Shown here piece by piece: positions 1 to 9,493 of a stretch of DNA of 52,040 nucleotides. Numbering within the stretch: position 1 is the first letter of the stretch; each line of letters starts with the position of its first letter. The notes below the pieces were generated by a model. It saw only the letters and a program-made list of their open reading frames with translations. It was not told where the DNA came from and did not search any database. The DNA is from Planctomycetota bacterium. Its GTDB lineage: Bacteria > Planctomycetota > UBA1135 > GCA-002686595. Location of the stretch: assembly GCA_029248265.1 (NCBI GenBank), contig JAQWJQ010000249.1, forward strand, positions 1 through 52,040, in the 5' to 3' direction. Both the position numbers and the translations under genes were made by a program.

Positions 1-1236
1 CAGCGGGTGCCCTTCGAACAACCGGAGGTCCTCGCTCAGATCGAGGACGCCACCGACTCCCAGCGTGAGTTCCTGGAGTCCGCCCCCCTGAGGGAGGTCT
101 TCTCATACGCGCGGCTGCAGACCCGCAAGGCGCTGGAGGAAGACGGCATCCGGACCCTGGACGCCGAGGTCAGTCAGGAGCTACTCGACGACCCCTCCGG
201 ACACCGGCTTGACCCCATCCTCCTCCGGGGCCAGGTCCTCGCGGTCACGCAGCGCAAGGGCGCCGATGACTCCCAGTCCGGTTGGCTGGGGAGCCTCCTG
301 ACCGACGACGGATCACTCGGGTACTTCCTCGTGGCCAACGCCCCGAAGATCGAGGGGGACCCCGCGGCCCCGCAGTCCATCGGGCCGGGGGACTATGTTC
401 GGGTCGACGGCATCTTCCACAAGGCCTACCGCGCCCCGGTCCCGGCGGCCGTCGGGTCCGGCGAACTCCGGTCATCGAGCGGGCCCCTGATCCTCGGCTT
501 CCGCGCGACGCCGTCGACCCCGGCCATCACCGAGGACCTGGCCCGTGCGCTGCTGACCCTCGAGACGGTTCGTGACGATGAGATCGCCATGACCTTCGAT
601 GAGAGCACCTTCGACCTCCAACAGTGGGAGCTGATGGCCTTCGCGAAGATGGTGGGGGACGAGACGGACTGGGAGGCGGCCAAGGAACTCGACCAGGCGG
701 CCCTCACGCAGATCTACGAGAACGGTGAGGAGTACCGAGGGGTCCCCTTCCGCGTCCCGGTGAGCATCAACCTCGATACGTTCTCGCGGACCGTCAATGA
801 CAACCCCCTCAGGCTCGACCGGGTCACCGAGGGTTGGATCGGCAACAACAACTGGAAGGGCTCGGTCAAGACCATCAAGTGGATCGGCCCCTTCGCTCGC
901 CGAGACCTGCTGCGCACGAAGGGCCTCAAGGGCGCAGAGGACGCGCACCGCTACGTGGAGGCCAAGGGGTACTTCTTCCGGAACATCCTCTACACCAACC
1001 TCGCCGGCGAGCCTCGCCGGTCGCCCGTCTTCGTGCTCCATGACCTGGAGGTCTTCCAGCTCAAGGGTTCGAACCCCGTTGCGCCGATCGCCTACCTCGT
1101 GGTGGGCGCGACCATCCTGATGGTCTTCGTCATCTTCATGCTGCTGCGCGCGGATCGGCGGAAGAGCCGCCGCCTCCAGGAGGAGATGGTCCTGCGCCGC
1201 CGGAAGCGCGAGAACAAGGAGGCCGAGGCCGTCTGA
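1..1236 (+). CDS. Uncharacterised single-pass membrane protein, 5' end cut by the window
   Basis: The reading frame is open from the first base; a GTG at position 7 is available, but there is no stop upstream, so the true start may lie outside the window. About 410 residues are visible. Residues ~70-140 (the stretch with GQVLAVTQ and YVRVDGIFHK) look like an OB-type beta barrel, a guess from alternating hydrophobicity and glycines. Near the C-terminus there is one clear membrane segment (about residues 357-378, AYLVVGATILMVFVIFML) followed by a very basic and acidic tail (RADRRKSRRLQEE), so most of the protein probably lies on the far side of the membrane. It ends 18 bases before aroB and is probably cotranscribed with it. 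I do not recognise a family; function unknown. Confidence 0.75.
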   Translation, partial: QRVPFEQPEVLAQIEDATDSQREFLESAPLREVFSYARLQTRKALEEDGIRTLDAEVSQELLDDPSGHRLDPILLRGQVLAVTQRKGADDSQSGWLGSLLTDDGSLGYFLVANAPKIEGDPAAPQSIGPGDYVRVDGIFHKAYRAPVPAAVGSGELRSSSGPLILGFRATPSTPAITEDLARALLTLETVRDDEIAMTFDESTFDLQQWELMAFAKMVGDETDWEAAKELDQAALTQIYENGEEYRGVPFRVPVSINLDTFSRTVNDNPLRLDRVTEGWIGNNNWKGSVKTIKWIGPFARRDLLRTKGLKGAEDAHRYVEAKGYFFRNILYTNLAGEPRRSPVFVLHDLEVFQLKGSNPVAPIAYLVVGATILMVFVIFMLLRADRRKSRRLQEEMVLRRRKRENKEAEAV

Positions 1237-1254
1237 GGCCGCGGCGCTCCACCG

Positions 1255-2325
1255 ATGAACTCCGTCTCGATTTCGCTCGAGGGCCACGCCTACGAGGTCT
1301 TGGTTGGCGCCGGTGCCTCCGCGAGCGCGGGTGACCTCACCGCTGGGCGGGACCGCGTGGCCGTGCTTGCTGACCAACGCGTGGTGGCCCTCCACGGCCC
1401 CCTCCTCAAGGCTGCCCCGACCCTGGAGGTCCTCGCCGGCGAGTCGCTCAAGACCCTCGAGGGTCTCGGGCGCGTCCTGGAGTTCTGCGCGACCTCCGGT
1501 CTGTCTCGCGGCTCGGTCCTCGCAGCCTATGGCGGCGGGACGGTCGGCGACCTCGGCGGCCTCGCCGCCGCACTCTACAAGCGCGGGATCGCCGTCCTCC
1601 AGGTGCCCACCACGCTCCTGGCCCAGGTGGACGCCTCCGTCGGCGGCAAGACCGCGATCAACCTCGCCTCCGGGAAGAACCTCGCCGGGTCGTTCCATCA
1701 CCCCGCCGCCGTGCTGTGCGACACCCGCCTGCTCGAGACCCTCGACGACGCGGAGCTGAGGAGCGGGCTCGGAGAGGTCATCAAGACCGCCATCATCGGC
1801 GGAGAGGAGGCGCTCGAGCTCGTGGAGCGGCGCCTGGACCGACTCTGTCAAAGAGACCCCGCCGCCCTCGCTGAGGTGGTCGAGGTCTGTGTGCGGGTGA
1901 AGGCACGAATCGTCGCCGCCGACCCAGAGGAGCGTGGAAGCCGCCGGGTCCTCAACCTCGGGCATACGTTTGCGCACGCCATCGAGCTCGCCGCCGGCTT
2001 CGGCCGCGTCCCGCACGGAGTCGCCGTCGCCGTCGGTCTGTCCCTCGCCGCCCGGGCCGCCGAGCGTTCCAGCGGCGCGCCTGCTGCCTTGACCGCCCGG
2101 ACCCTGCGAGCCCTTGACCGAGCGGGCCTGCCGTCTTCCCTGGCGGACCTACGCGAGGCCTATAGCCTGCAAGGCGAGCTCTCGCCTCAGGCACTGCTGC
2201 ACGGCCTCCGGCATGACAAGAAGGGAGTCGTTGGTGCGCCAGAGTTTGTGCTCGCAAGACGAGAGGGCGACGTGATCATGGGGGTTCACCTCGACGAGAA
2301 CCTCCTCACCGACCTCCTCGGCTGA
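1255..2325 (+). CDS. aroB: 3-dehydroquinate synthase
   Basis: Second step of the shikimate pathway: converts DAHP to 3-dehydroquinate with NAD and a divalent metal, in the cytoplasm. The 356-residue length is normal for the family. The NAD-binding glycine stretch GGGTVGDLGG is at ~93-102, the conserved VPTTLLAQVDASVGGK segment at ~117-132, and the three metal ligands appear as Glu174 (GLGEVIKTA), His237 (NLGHTFAHA) and His254 (VPHGVA). The ATG at 1255 follows the preceding gene by 18 bases, and only 6 bases separate its stop from the next gene, so the four genes from 1 to 4618 probably form one transcript. Nothing is missing from the active site. Confidence 0.97.
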   Translation: MNSVSISLEGHAYEVLVGAGASASAGDLTAGRDRVAVLADQRVVALHGPLLKAAPTLEVLAGESLKTLEGLGRVLEFCATSGLSRGSVLAAYGGGTVGDLGGLAAALYKRGIAVLQVPTTLLAQVDASVGGKTAINLASGKNLAGSFHHPAAVLCDTRLLETLDDAELRSGLGEVIKTAIIGGEEALELVERRLDRLCQRDPAALAEVVEVCVRVKARIVAADPEERGSRRVLNLGHTFAHAIELAAGFGRVPHGVAVAVGLSLAARAAERSSGAPAALTARTLRALDRAGLPSSLADLREAYSLQGELSPQALLHGLRHDKKGVVGAPEFVLARREGDVIMGVHLDENLLTDLLG

Positions 2326-2331
2326 CCGCCC

Positions 2332-3525
2332 GTGAACTCTGACTCCTTCGACATCGCGAACGACGGGAACCTCTTTCCGCGCGAGGACCTGCTCGAGGCT
2401 GTAGCCCGCTCGGACTGGCGCGACCGCGAGGTCCCGACCAAGGCATGGCTCATGACCGGCATCGGGATCTCGCTCGTCGCCGCAGGGACGCCCATCGCCG
2501 ACGTCTTGATTCGCTCGACCACCGAGTTTGCAGCGACGAGCGCAGGGCCCTTGGCGCCCCTCCACGCCAGCCTGGCCGCCGTCGGGCGGAGTGGCGTCGG
2601 CATCGAGGCGGCGGCCTTCTTGATGTCGGCGGTGGCCCTTGGCGCCACGCTCCCCGCCCTTGGGCTCGCCCTCAGGGCGGCCGGCTTCAGCGGCCGGGTC
2701 GCCTTCACCTCTGCGCTCCTCGCGCTGATGTCGCCGCTGCTCTTGATGCACGGTCGCCTCCCCTCGGACGGCGCCGTGGTCGCCCTCGGCAGCACCCTGC
2801 TCCTGGCCGCGATCGCCGCGCCGCGGGACGCCGGTCGTAGCGGCCGAACCGGGCACATGGTCCGGGTGGGGCTCGCAGCCGGAGTGCTCCTCGCGCTGTG
2901 CGGCATGTCCCGGGCGGCCGCGGTCCAGGCCAACGAGGTCATCTTCGGGCGGTGGGTGGACTTCGCGTTGCTGGGCGGCGGGGCGTTGCTCGTGGTGCCC
3001 CTGGGCTGGGCCAGGCAAGAAGAGGAGGCCCCTCCCCCGCTCTGGCTCGTGGCCTGGCTGGTCCTGAGCGCCGTCGTCGCCGTACTCGCGGGGGCCCAGG
3101 CTGGCGCGGCCCTGGTGCCCGGCCTCGCGATCCTTATCGCGAACGCCCTGGCGCGCCGCGCGAGGCCAGATGGCGCGCTGCGATGGGCCGCCATGCTCGG
3201 CACAGTGCAGGCCGGCTTGATCGTCGCGGCGATCGCCTGGGCGCCGGCAGACACGGACAGCTTTGCTGCAACGGGCGCGGGAGACGTGGAAGTAAGCGAC
3301 ACGGTGGTCGTAGAGGACCTGGACACCGACGACGCTTATCTCATCCGGCGCCGTCTGGGCGCCCAGGTCCAAGACCACCTCCCGGCGGGATCCGGAGGGC
3401 GCGTGTTGGTCCTCGATGGCGACGGGGCGGCGCAATGGTCCCTCGACTCCATGACAGGCGAGGTGCGCCGACGACAGGGGACGGCAGCGGCGGGGCAGCC
3501 GGTCACGGGTGACGATGGAGACTGA
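2332..3525 (+). CDS. Polytopic membrane protein of unknown function
   Basis: 397 residues from a GTG start 6 bases after aroB. A soluble N-terminus of about 40 residues is followed by roughly eight hydrophobic segments (for example AWLMTGIGISLVAAG, AAAFLMSAVALGATLPALGL, FTSALLALMSPLLLM, LWLVAWLVLSAVVAVLAGA), then a soluble acidic tail of ~95 residues. The tail contains VVVEDLDTDDAYLIRRRLG and a putative beta strand-rich end (GGRVLVLDGDGAAQWSLDS). The end overlaps the next gene by 17 bases, which suggests translational coupling. No family recognised; a role in envelope or lipid/polysaccharide transport is possible but is only inferred from topology. Confidence 0.8.
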   Translation: MNSDSFDIANDGNLFPREDLLEAVARSDWRDREVPTKAWLMTGIGISLVAAGTPIADVLIRSTTEFAATSAGPLAPLHASLAAVGRSGVGIEAAAFLMSAVALGATLPALGLALRAAGFSGRVAFTSALLALMSPLLLMHGRLPSDGAVVALGSTLLLAAIAAPRDAGRSGRTGHMVRVGLAAGVLLALCGMSRAAAVQANEVIFGRWVDFALLGGGALLVVPLGWARQEEEAPPPLWLVAWLVLSAVVAVLAGAQAGAALVPGLAILIANALARRARPDGALRWAAMLGTVQAGLIVAAIAWAPADTDSFAATGAGDVEVSDTVVVEDLDTDDAYLIRRRLGAQVQDHLPAGSGGRVLVLDGDGAAQWSLDSMTGEVRRRQGTAAAGQPVTGDDGD

Positions 3526-4618
3526 ACGACGCCGAGCGGACACCGCCCCTCCGCGGCGGCGACGCCTGCTGCGCAGGCTCCGCCGAACCCTGAACGCACT
3601 GGAGGAACGACAGCGCATCCAGGACCTCGGGTACGGCCTGCTCGTGGCCGCCTTCGCCATGGCGCTCCCCTCCGGGTCGCCCTATACCGCCGGAGGCGAG
3701 GCCGCCCGCCTCCTCGCCGGAACCGAGGAGGAGGTCACCCAAGGACTCCTCTACCCGCTCGGCGCAGGCCTCCTCCAGACCGTGAGCGACCTCGACGGCG
3801 CCAGCGCCATCCTCGTCCTCGCCGCGCTCTTCCTCGGCGGGGCGTTCACCCTCACCCTCGCCTTTCTCCGCGGCCTCGGGTTCCGCCGGACGGCGAGCCT
3901 CCCTGCGGCGATCGCGGCCTTCGCGACCCCTTACAGCTGGATTGGGGCGACCTCACCCATCGATTACGCGCCGGGCATGTTCGGCGCGAGCCTCCTCCTC
4001 TGGTCGCTCTTTCGACAGGAGCAGGGCATGCGGCGCGGGTACCAATGGCGCGCCATCGTCTGCTTCGGTGTGGCGTACATGCTCCACATGGAGCTGATCC
4101 TCCTCGTCCCTGCGACGGCCTGGGCGGTGGCCCAGCACCCTGCATACCGCCGCGAGGCACAGGTCACGGCCTTCTCCGTCGTGGTCGTGCTCATGATGTC
4201 CATCGCCGTCGGGCTCTCCGGGCCGGCCGAGTCTCTCAGGGTCGATCACCTCGTGTCTCGCGCGCTGGCGGGGGCCATCGGTCCGGACCCCGCCGCGTGG
4301 CTCGGGTGGCTCAAGGCCGCGCCGATCGGCTTCGGTGTCGCCCTCTTCGGGGTCTATCAGCTCATCATCGCTCAACGCAGCATCGAGGCTCGCCGAGCAC
4401 CGGCCTGGATCGTGGCCTGGTGCCTGCCCTTCCTCGCGCCCATCGCCGCTGGCTCTCCCGCACTCCAACCGATCGCCCCCTACCTCATCCCCGCCGGCGC
4501 TCTTGGGGTCGCTGATTGGCTCAACCGGCAGGGGTCCTCCAGCAGAGAGGTGCGGCTCGGCCTGACCCTCGTCCTCGTCCAGGCGGGGGTGACCGTCGCG
4601 GTGCTCCTCCTCCGCTAG
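3509..4618 (+). CDS. Polytopic membrane protein, possibly GT-C/DUF2723-like
   Basis: 369 residues, starting with GTG at 3509 or ATG at 3515, inside the end of the previous gene. A basic, arginine-rich N-terminus (RRRRLLRRLRR) precedes about nine to ten hydrophobic segments. Residues ~50-75 (LPSGSPYTAGGEAARLL and the following GLLYPLGAGLLQ) recall the first extracytoplasmic loop of DUF2723/GT-C-like proteins, but I see no clear catalytic Asp pair, so this resemblance is weak. The stop overlaps by a few bases the end of the convergent diiron gene (4615-5382). Probably a functional partner of the previous membrane protein, given the overlapping arrangement; function unknown. Confidence 0.75.
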   Translation: MTMETERRRADTAPPRRRRLLRRLRRTLNALEERQRIQDLGYGLLVAAFAMALPSGSPYTAGGEAARLLAGTEEEVTQGLLYPLGAGLLQTVSDLDGASAILVLAALFLGGAFTLTLAFLRGLGFRRTASLPAAIAAFATPYSWIGATSPIDYAPGMFGASLLLWSLFRQEQGMRRGYQWRAIVCFGVAYMLHMELILLVPATAWAVAQHPAYRREAQVTAFSVVVVLMMSIAVGLSGPAESLRVDHLVSRALAGAIGPDPAAWLGWLKAAPIGFGVALFGVYQLIIAQRSIEARRAPAWIVAWCLPFLAPIAAGSPALQPIAPYLIPAGALGVADWLNRQGSSSREVRLGLTLVLVQAGVTVAVLLLR

Positions 4619-5382
4619 GCCTCAAGCGCCGCCCGCATCCGGCGCTGAATTGCGCGCACCACGGAGCGCCCGACGCGCTCCATCGTCGCCGCATCGAAAT
4701 GGTCCGTGGCGTGGTCGAGCACGAACGTCGCCTGGTACTCCGCCTGCGCCTCGTCGAATCGGACGACGCGCTCCACCGCGCGCGGCACCTCCTCGACCCG
4801 GTCGCTGTGGGCGAGCACGAGGAGCTCCACGGCGTTGCGGTAGTGCACCGCCTCATCATTCTTCAGCTCGCGCAGCAACCGCCCGAAGGCCGAGGGTCCC
4901 AGGGATTGATAGAAGGGGATGTCCTCGCGGTAGCCAGCGGTGCTCATGGCCTCGTCGTACGCCAACAAGACCAGCAGCTGGAACTCGTCCTCCAGGAGGG
5001 GTTCCACGGCGCGAAAGTCGCCTCTCCGCTCCATGAGCCGCCCCCGCACGGACGCCTGATCCTCACCAGTCACCAGCGAGTAGAGGCGCAGCAGGCCCTC
5101 GGTATGTCGCTCCTCATCCCTGGCCCAGGCTTCGAGGAACGCGAGGAAGTCGGCGGACAGGCCCCGGTCACGCTCGAGGATGAAGGCTTCCAGCAGGCGC
5201 GCGTCCCATTCAGCAGCGAGGTCGATCCAGAGCCGCGGCTCGGCCGCCCTCGCCTCGGCCGGCGCGCAGGTCACCGAGTCTCGACCCAGCCCCTCAAAGA
5301 GTGCGGCCACGGACCACGACCGCTGCATGGGAACGAAGGGGGTGGTCATGCTCTGGACGGCGGCAAGGAAGAGGGCGCTCAT
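4615..5382 (-). CDS. Diiron ferritin-like protein, acyl-ACP desaturase-like
   Basis: 255 residues. All the helices expected of a ferritin-like diiron site are visible: Glu66/Glu70 region (LLEAFILERD), the ExxH motif at 90-93 (ARDEERHTE), Glu144 (AYDEAMS) and a second ExxH at 177-180 (LKNDEAVHY). The DEERH and DEAVH pair matches the D/E-ExRH motifs of soluble acyl-ACP (type 2) desaturases, which insert double bonds into acyl chains; related proteins with other substrates exist, so the reaction is not certain. The start chosen is the ATG at 5382, 32 bases after clpS; a longer frame upstream to 5943 overlaps clpS and is not credible. Cytoplasmic; no signal peptide. It converges with the membrane protein gene and overlaps it by 4 bases. 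Confidence 0.75.
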   Translation of the reverse strand: MSALFLAAVQSMTTPFVPMQRSWSVAALFEGLGRDSVTCAPAEARAAEPRLWIDLAAEWDARLLEAFILERDRGLSADFLAFLEAWARDEERHTEGLLRLYSLVTGEDQASVRGRLMERRGDFRAVEPLLEDEFQLLVLLAYDEAMSTAGYREDIPFYQSLGPSAFGRLLRELKNDEAVHYRNAVELLVLAHSDRVEEVPRAVERVVRFDEAQAEYQATFVLDHATDHFDAATMERVGRSVVRAIQRRMRAALEA

Positions 5383-5414
5383 TGCGCGAGCCTCCTCCCT
5401 GTCCCTGGGGAGGA

Positions 5415-5753
5415 TCAGTCGTCTTCTTCGACAGAGAACGTGAGCGGGAACCCATCGACCCGCGCCTTCGCCTGCGCCAGCGCGACCTTCTTGCGGGCCA
5501 CCGACTCGGGCCAAGACCCGATGAGCGCGCTCCCCGCGTGGTGGACCCTGAGCATGAGCTCGAAGGCACGGGGTGAGGGCTGCCGGAAGACCGTCACCAA
5601 GACGTCCACCACGAAGTCCATCGTCGTGTGCGGGTCGTCGTGACAGATGACCCGCCAGAGACGGCCGAGGCGCCGCTCCGCGACCGGAGCAGCCGCGGTC
5701 TCGGTGTCGGCCTCGAGCACCTCGGTGCCAACGTCGTCCTGTGCGCCCGCCAT
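5415..5753 (-). CDS. clpS: ATP-dependent Clp protease adaptor ClpS
   Basis: About 112 residues. ClpS delivers N-degron substrates to the ClpAP/ClpCP protease. The core is well conserved: VICHDDPHTTMDFVVDVL corresponds to the substrate-pocket loop (the E. coli NDDYTPMEFV region), followed by ELMLRVHHAGSALIG (the helix with the conserved His) and KARVDGFPLTFSVEED at the C-terminus. The first pocket residue is His instead of the usual Asn and the loop is one residue longer, as in some other ClpS groups. ATG codons at 5753 and 5768 are both possible; the shorter is listed because a GGGGTG stretch precedes it. No clpA lies beside it; the next gene in the same direction is the diiron protein. Confidence 0.88.
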   Translation of the reverse strand: MAGAQDDVGTEVLEADTETAAAPVAERRLGRLWRVICHDDPHTTMDFVVDVLVTVFRQPSPRAFELMLRVHHAGSALIGSWPESVARKKVALAQAKARVDGFPLTFSVEEDD

Positions 5754-5967
5754 CACCCCAAGATGCATTCCGAGCACCTGGATGGGAAGGGGTGCGCAGA
5801 GCAGAAGACGAGGGACCTCTCCGAGGCGCTGCGTGCGAAGGTGAGGGGGAGACCTTGAGCGTGGACGCGACCAGGCCAGCCGCACGGGTTATTGTGGCTG
5901 CGGCGCCGCTAACGGCCCCGCCAGCCAGCCGCCCCCGCAGCATGACCGCTCATAGCCCGCAGAACAC

Positions 5968-6966
<999 letters not shown>

Positions 6967-6980
6967 ACCCCCTCAGGGGT
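6967..6980. terminator. Small inverted repeat between convergent stops
   Basis: ACCCC (6967-6971) and GGGGT (6976-6980) can pair around a 4-base loop. The repeat sits exactly between the stop of the MoxR gene and the stop codon of the TPR gene on the other strand. There is no clear T run, so a bidirectional terminator is only a possibility. Confidence 0.25.
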
Positions 6981-8307
6981 CGGTCACTTCTGCGCCTGAG
7001 CCCTCGAGCGCCTCGATTTCCCGTCGGAGCTCCGCGAGCCGCCGGTGCCCACGCAGAGCGCGGTCTACCCCCGAGCTCCCGTTCGCCACGGACGCCCAGT
7101 GGTCCGCGAGCTTGGTGAGCCACCTTGCGGCGAGGGTCGACTGACCCGCCTGGAGATGCAGCTCGGCGATGTCGCGGATGAGGAACTCGGAGAAGCCTCC
7201 CTTTTGGAACGCCCTGTTCATGTAGGTGAGCGCCTCCTCATCGCGCCCTTGCTCCTGCAAGAAGCGGCCGATGTCATGCATGGCTGCGCTCGACTCGTCG
7301 CTCCCCTCCAACGCCGCGAGCGCACGCTCCAGCGAGGCGATGGCCTCGTCGGGCCCGCCCGAGGCGAAGAGGAGCTCCGCGCGCAGGATCACCGCCTGCT
7401 CCATGCACGGGTAGAGGGTGAGGGCCTCTCCGAGGGTCCTGCTGGCCTCAGCGTCCCCGTGCACCTGCCTTGTCGTCTCCACCAGCTCCACCACGAGGCG
7501 GGCCTCCGGGGTCCCAACTTGCCAGTCGTTCGTGATGGCCTGTCCGGACGCACCGTGGCTCTTCAGGAGGCCTTCTTGGAGGCAGTGGAGCTGCGCCATG
7601 GGATCCCCTGCGCTCTCGTGCAGCCGCGCGAGCTGCTGGTAGACGCGAGGGTCCGTGGGGTGGTCGCGCCTCGCGCTCTCGAGGGCGACGCGTGCCCCGA
7701 CATCGTCCCCCGTACGCAGCAGGTCCCGACTCTTGCGGAGCCAGTCAGCCACGCTCTGCTGCGGCGAACCGTAGGCAATGATCGAGCAGACCTCGAACCT
7801 TCCGGCGTGCGCCGCCCCCACCCCGATCAGGGCGGCTTCGTGGTGCCCTAACTCCACCGCCAGGCAGGGACCGGAGTCCGAGAACACGAGGTCCATGGAG
7901 CCGGGCGCGGTCAAGCTCCCGGCGTCGGGAAGGAGCGAGGTGAGCGATTGGCTCCGCAGCACCTTCCCGCCGAGATCAAGCTCGACGACACGCCTGGATC
8001 CCGAGGGACCCTCGACGCAGAGGATCGATTGATCGTCTGGAACGATCAATCGCTGAGGGATCTCGGTCAAGGGCAGCGTGACCCAGGACGCGAGCGCGCC
8101 AGGCTGGACGACGAGGGCCCGCACCGAGAGCGCGAGGGGCGCGTTCGCCCTTCCCTCCACCACCGTGACCCGGACCTTCCCCGATGGAGACGCCACGCTG
8201 GTGGCGGGGAGAACGACCGCGGCCGCATGCTGCTGATCAATGGCAGGAGCGAGGCCTGCCGTCATCGCGACGGCAGCCACAAGAGTGGCGAATCCGGTTC
8301 CCTTCAT
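6973..8307 (-). CDS. Secreted tetratricopeptide-repeat protein
   Basis: 444 residues from the ATG at 8307, chosen because it gives a good signal peptide (MKGTGFATLVAAVAMTAGLAPA); an in-frame GTG at 8346 would only add 13 residues. Residues ~30-190 look beta-rich (repeated short strands such as KVRVTVVEG and LIVPDDQSILCVEG), recalling a propeller-like or beta-sandwich domain. From ~205 onward are helical TPR-type repeats: GDDVGARVALESARRDHP, PRVYQQLARLHESAGD, PDEAIASLERALAALEG and GRDEEALTYMNRAFQKG. It probably acts outside the cytoplasmic membrane in protein-protein contacts. No enzymatic motif is visible; convergent with the MoxR gene. Confidence 0.75.
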   Translation of the reverse strand: MKGTGFATLVAAVAMTAGLAPAIDQQHAAAVVLPATSVASPSGKVRVTVVEGRANAPLALSVRALVVQPGALASWVTLPLTEIPQRLIVPDDQSILCVEGPSGSRRVVELDLGGKVLRSQSLTSLLPDAGSLTAPGSMDLVFSDSGPCLAVELGHHEAALIGVGAAHAGRFEVCSIIAYGSPQQSVADWLRKSRDLLRTGDDVGARVALESARRDHPTDPRVYQQLARLHESAGDPMAQLHCLQEGLLKSHGASGQAITNDWQVGTPEARLVVELVETTRQVHGDAEASRTLGEALTLYPCMEQAVILRAELLFASGGPDEAIASLERALAALEGSDESSAAMHDIGRFLQEQGRDEEALTYMNRAFQKGGFSEFLIRDIAELHLQAGQSTLAARWLTKLADHWASVANGSSGVDRALRGHRRLAELRREIEALEGSGAEVTDP

Positions 8308-8399
8308 ATCGATCTGCGTGGCCCTCGCGAGAGTTCGCGCGCTCACCCCCCCCGGGGTTGCGCGCCCGCAGGGTTGATCGGCAAGGAGTGACCCGGGCT

Positions 8400-8434
8400 G
8401 GACGGGAAAACGTCCGGGAGGCCGCGCAGCCTCC
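8400..8434 (-). terminator. Two adjacent hairpins downstream of the SGNH gene
   Basis: GGAGGC (8417-8422) pairs with GCCTCC (8429-8434) around 6 bases, and GGACG (8400-8404) pairs with CGTCC (8411-8415) around GGAAAA. On the minus strand the first hairpin comes 21 bases after the stop of the SGNH gene and is followed by the second, whose loop is TTTTCC. A terminator role fits the position, but a true U-tract is missing. Confidence 0.35.
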
Positions 8435-8455
8435 GACCGGCCCTGAATGAGGCCC

Positions 8456-9493
8456 TTACCGGGGCAGCCCGAGGTCCTGCAGCCGCGAGCTCAGCTCACG
8501 GCTGTAAGCCGCGGCGGCGTCCGCCGTGAGGTGGAAGGGGTTCTCAAGCACCTCCTTGGGGAAGCGCTGCAGCCCACCCGGGAGCCTGTGAGCCCGCGTG
8601 GATCCTGCGCAGAGCTCATCCATGAAGGTGTGCACTTTGGAGATGAAGGCCGCGTGCTCCTCCCTGATCGCGAGGCCCTCCCAGACCGGGCCGTCCACGA
8701 AGACGAGGTCAAAGCCGCGCTCCTCCGCGGCTCGGACCAGGCCTTCCATGGCGGCTCGATCGCGGCTCGAGGGGATGGGCCCCGCGCCCATGGCTTCGAT
8801 CTCAGCCAGCACCTTCTCCGAGAAGGGCGCGATCCCGTTCGGGTAGGCGCGGGGCAGCACCGAGGTGCCCCCCGGCCGGATAGGCAGCCGGCTCCCGTCG
8901 ATCTGCCAGAAGCCCTTTCGGATGCCCCCTTCGAAGCTCCGATGCTGGGCGTAGAGGGGGAAGAGCCGGGCCGCCACGAGCTGGAGCGCCTCCGCCGCGC
9001 CCAAGGCCACGTAGGGGATACGACCGGACCACCCGCCCACCGGCGCAGGGATGCTGGCGAGGGTGAAGCCGTCCGCCTCGAGCGCGAACGTCCGAGAGCC
9101 CATGACCACCAGCACGACGGACGGCGGCGTCTCTGCCCCCTCGAGCGCGCGATCGAGGAACCAGCCGGCGCCGAGGTTCAGGAAGCGCCCATAGGTGCAG
9201 TAGTTCCGCGCCTCGACACCGAGGCTCTCCTCCAGCACGGCCGTGTCCACGGCGAAGTTGCCGCTACTGTCGCCGATCGCCACGACCCCCCCCGCCGGGG
9301 CGCCGGCGCTCGCGAGGGCCCACTTCGTCGCGACCGTCCGCCCGTCGAACGTCCGCTCGCTCACGGGCGAGACCCGAATCGCCGCGGCGTTGACGCCGAG
9401 CACGAGGGCAGCGACGAGGACGAGCATCAGGCCGAGGCCCCGTGCTCCGGTGGCGTGCTCCTGCTCGCCTGCGACTCGATCGATCCCTGCCAT
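8456..9493 (-). CDS. SGNH-like membrane-anchored protein, partner of the MBOAT acyltransferase
   Basis: 345 residues. Residues ~19-37 form an N-terminal membrane anchor, followed by a periplasmic SGNH-type domain: GDSSGN at 74-79 supplies the nucleophile-block Gly-Asp-Ser, and SVVLVVMGSRTF is a plausible following strand. A clear DxxH C-terminal block is not obvious (the DxxH-like part may be around FHLTADAA). The ATG at 9493 shares one base with the stop of the MBOAT gene, so the two are translationally coupled. This is the usual layout of AlgI-like acyltransferases with an AlgX/AlgJ-type or DltD-like partner that moves the acyl group onto a surface polymer. The longer frame upstream to 9814 lies inside the MBOAT gene and was rejected. 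Confidence 0.75.
   Translation of the reverse strand: MAGIDRVAGEQEHATGARGLGLMLVLVAALVLGVNAAAIRVSPVSERTFDGRTVATKWALASAGAPAGGVVAIGDSSGNFAVDTAVLEESLGVEARNYCTYGRFLNLGAGWFLDRALEGAETPPSVVLVVMGSRTFALEADGFTLASIPAPVGGWSGRIPYVALGAAEALQLVAARLFPLYAQHRSFEGGIRKGFWQIDGSRLPIRPGGTSVLPRAYPNGIAPFSEKVLAEIEAMGAGPIPSSRDRAAMEGLVRAAEERGFDLVFVDGPVWEGLAIREEHAAFISKVHTFMDELCAGSTRAHRLPGGLQRFPKEVLENPFHLTADAAAAYSRELSSRLQDLGLPR

Noticed and set aside
472-2016. Long open frame on the minus strand (514 codons) through aroB
   Set aside because: It runs against two well-supported plus-strand genes and its product is Asp/Glu/Gly/His-rich with no domain; typical antisense frame in G+C-rich DNA.
2149-3660. Long minus-strand frame opposite the membrane protein genes
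   Set aside because: Product is Arg/Gly/Glu-rich low complexity; the plus-strand frame has clear membrane segments and coupling.
5383-5943. Upstream extension of the diiron gene
   Set aside because: It overlaps clpS on the same strand and has no match; the ATG at 5382 gives the expected family length.
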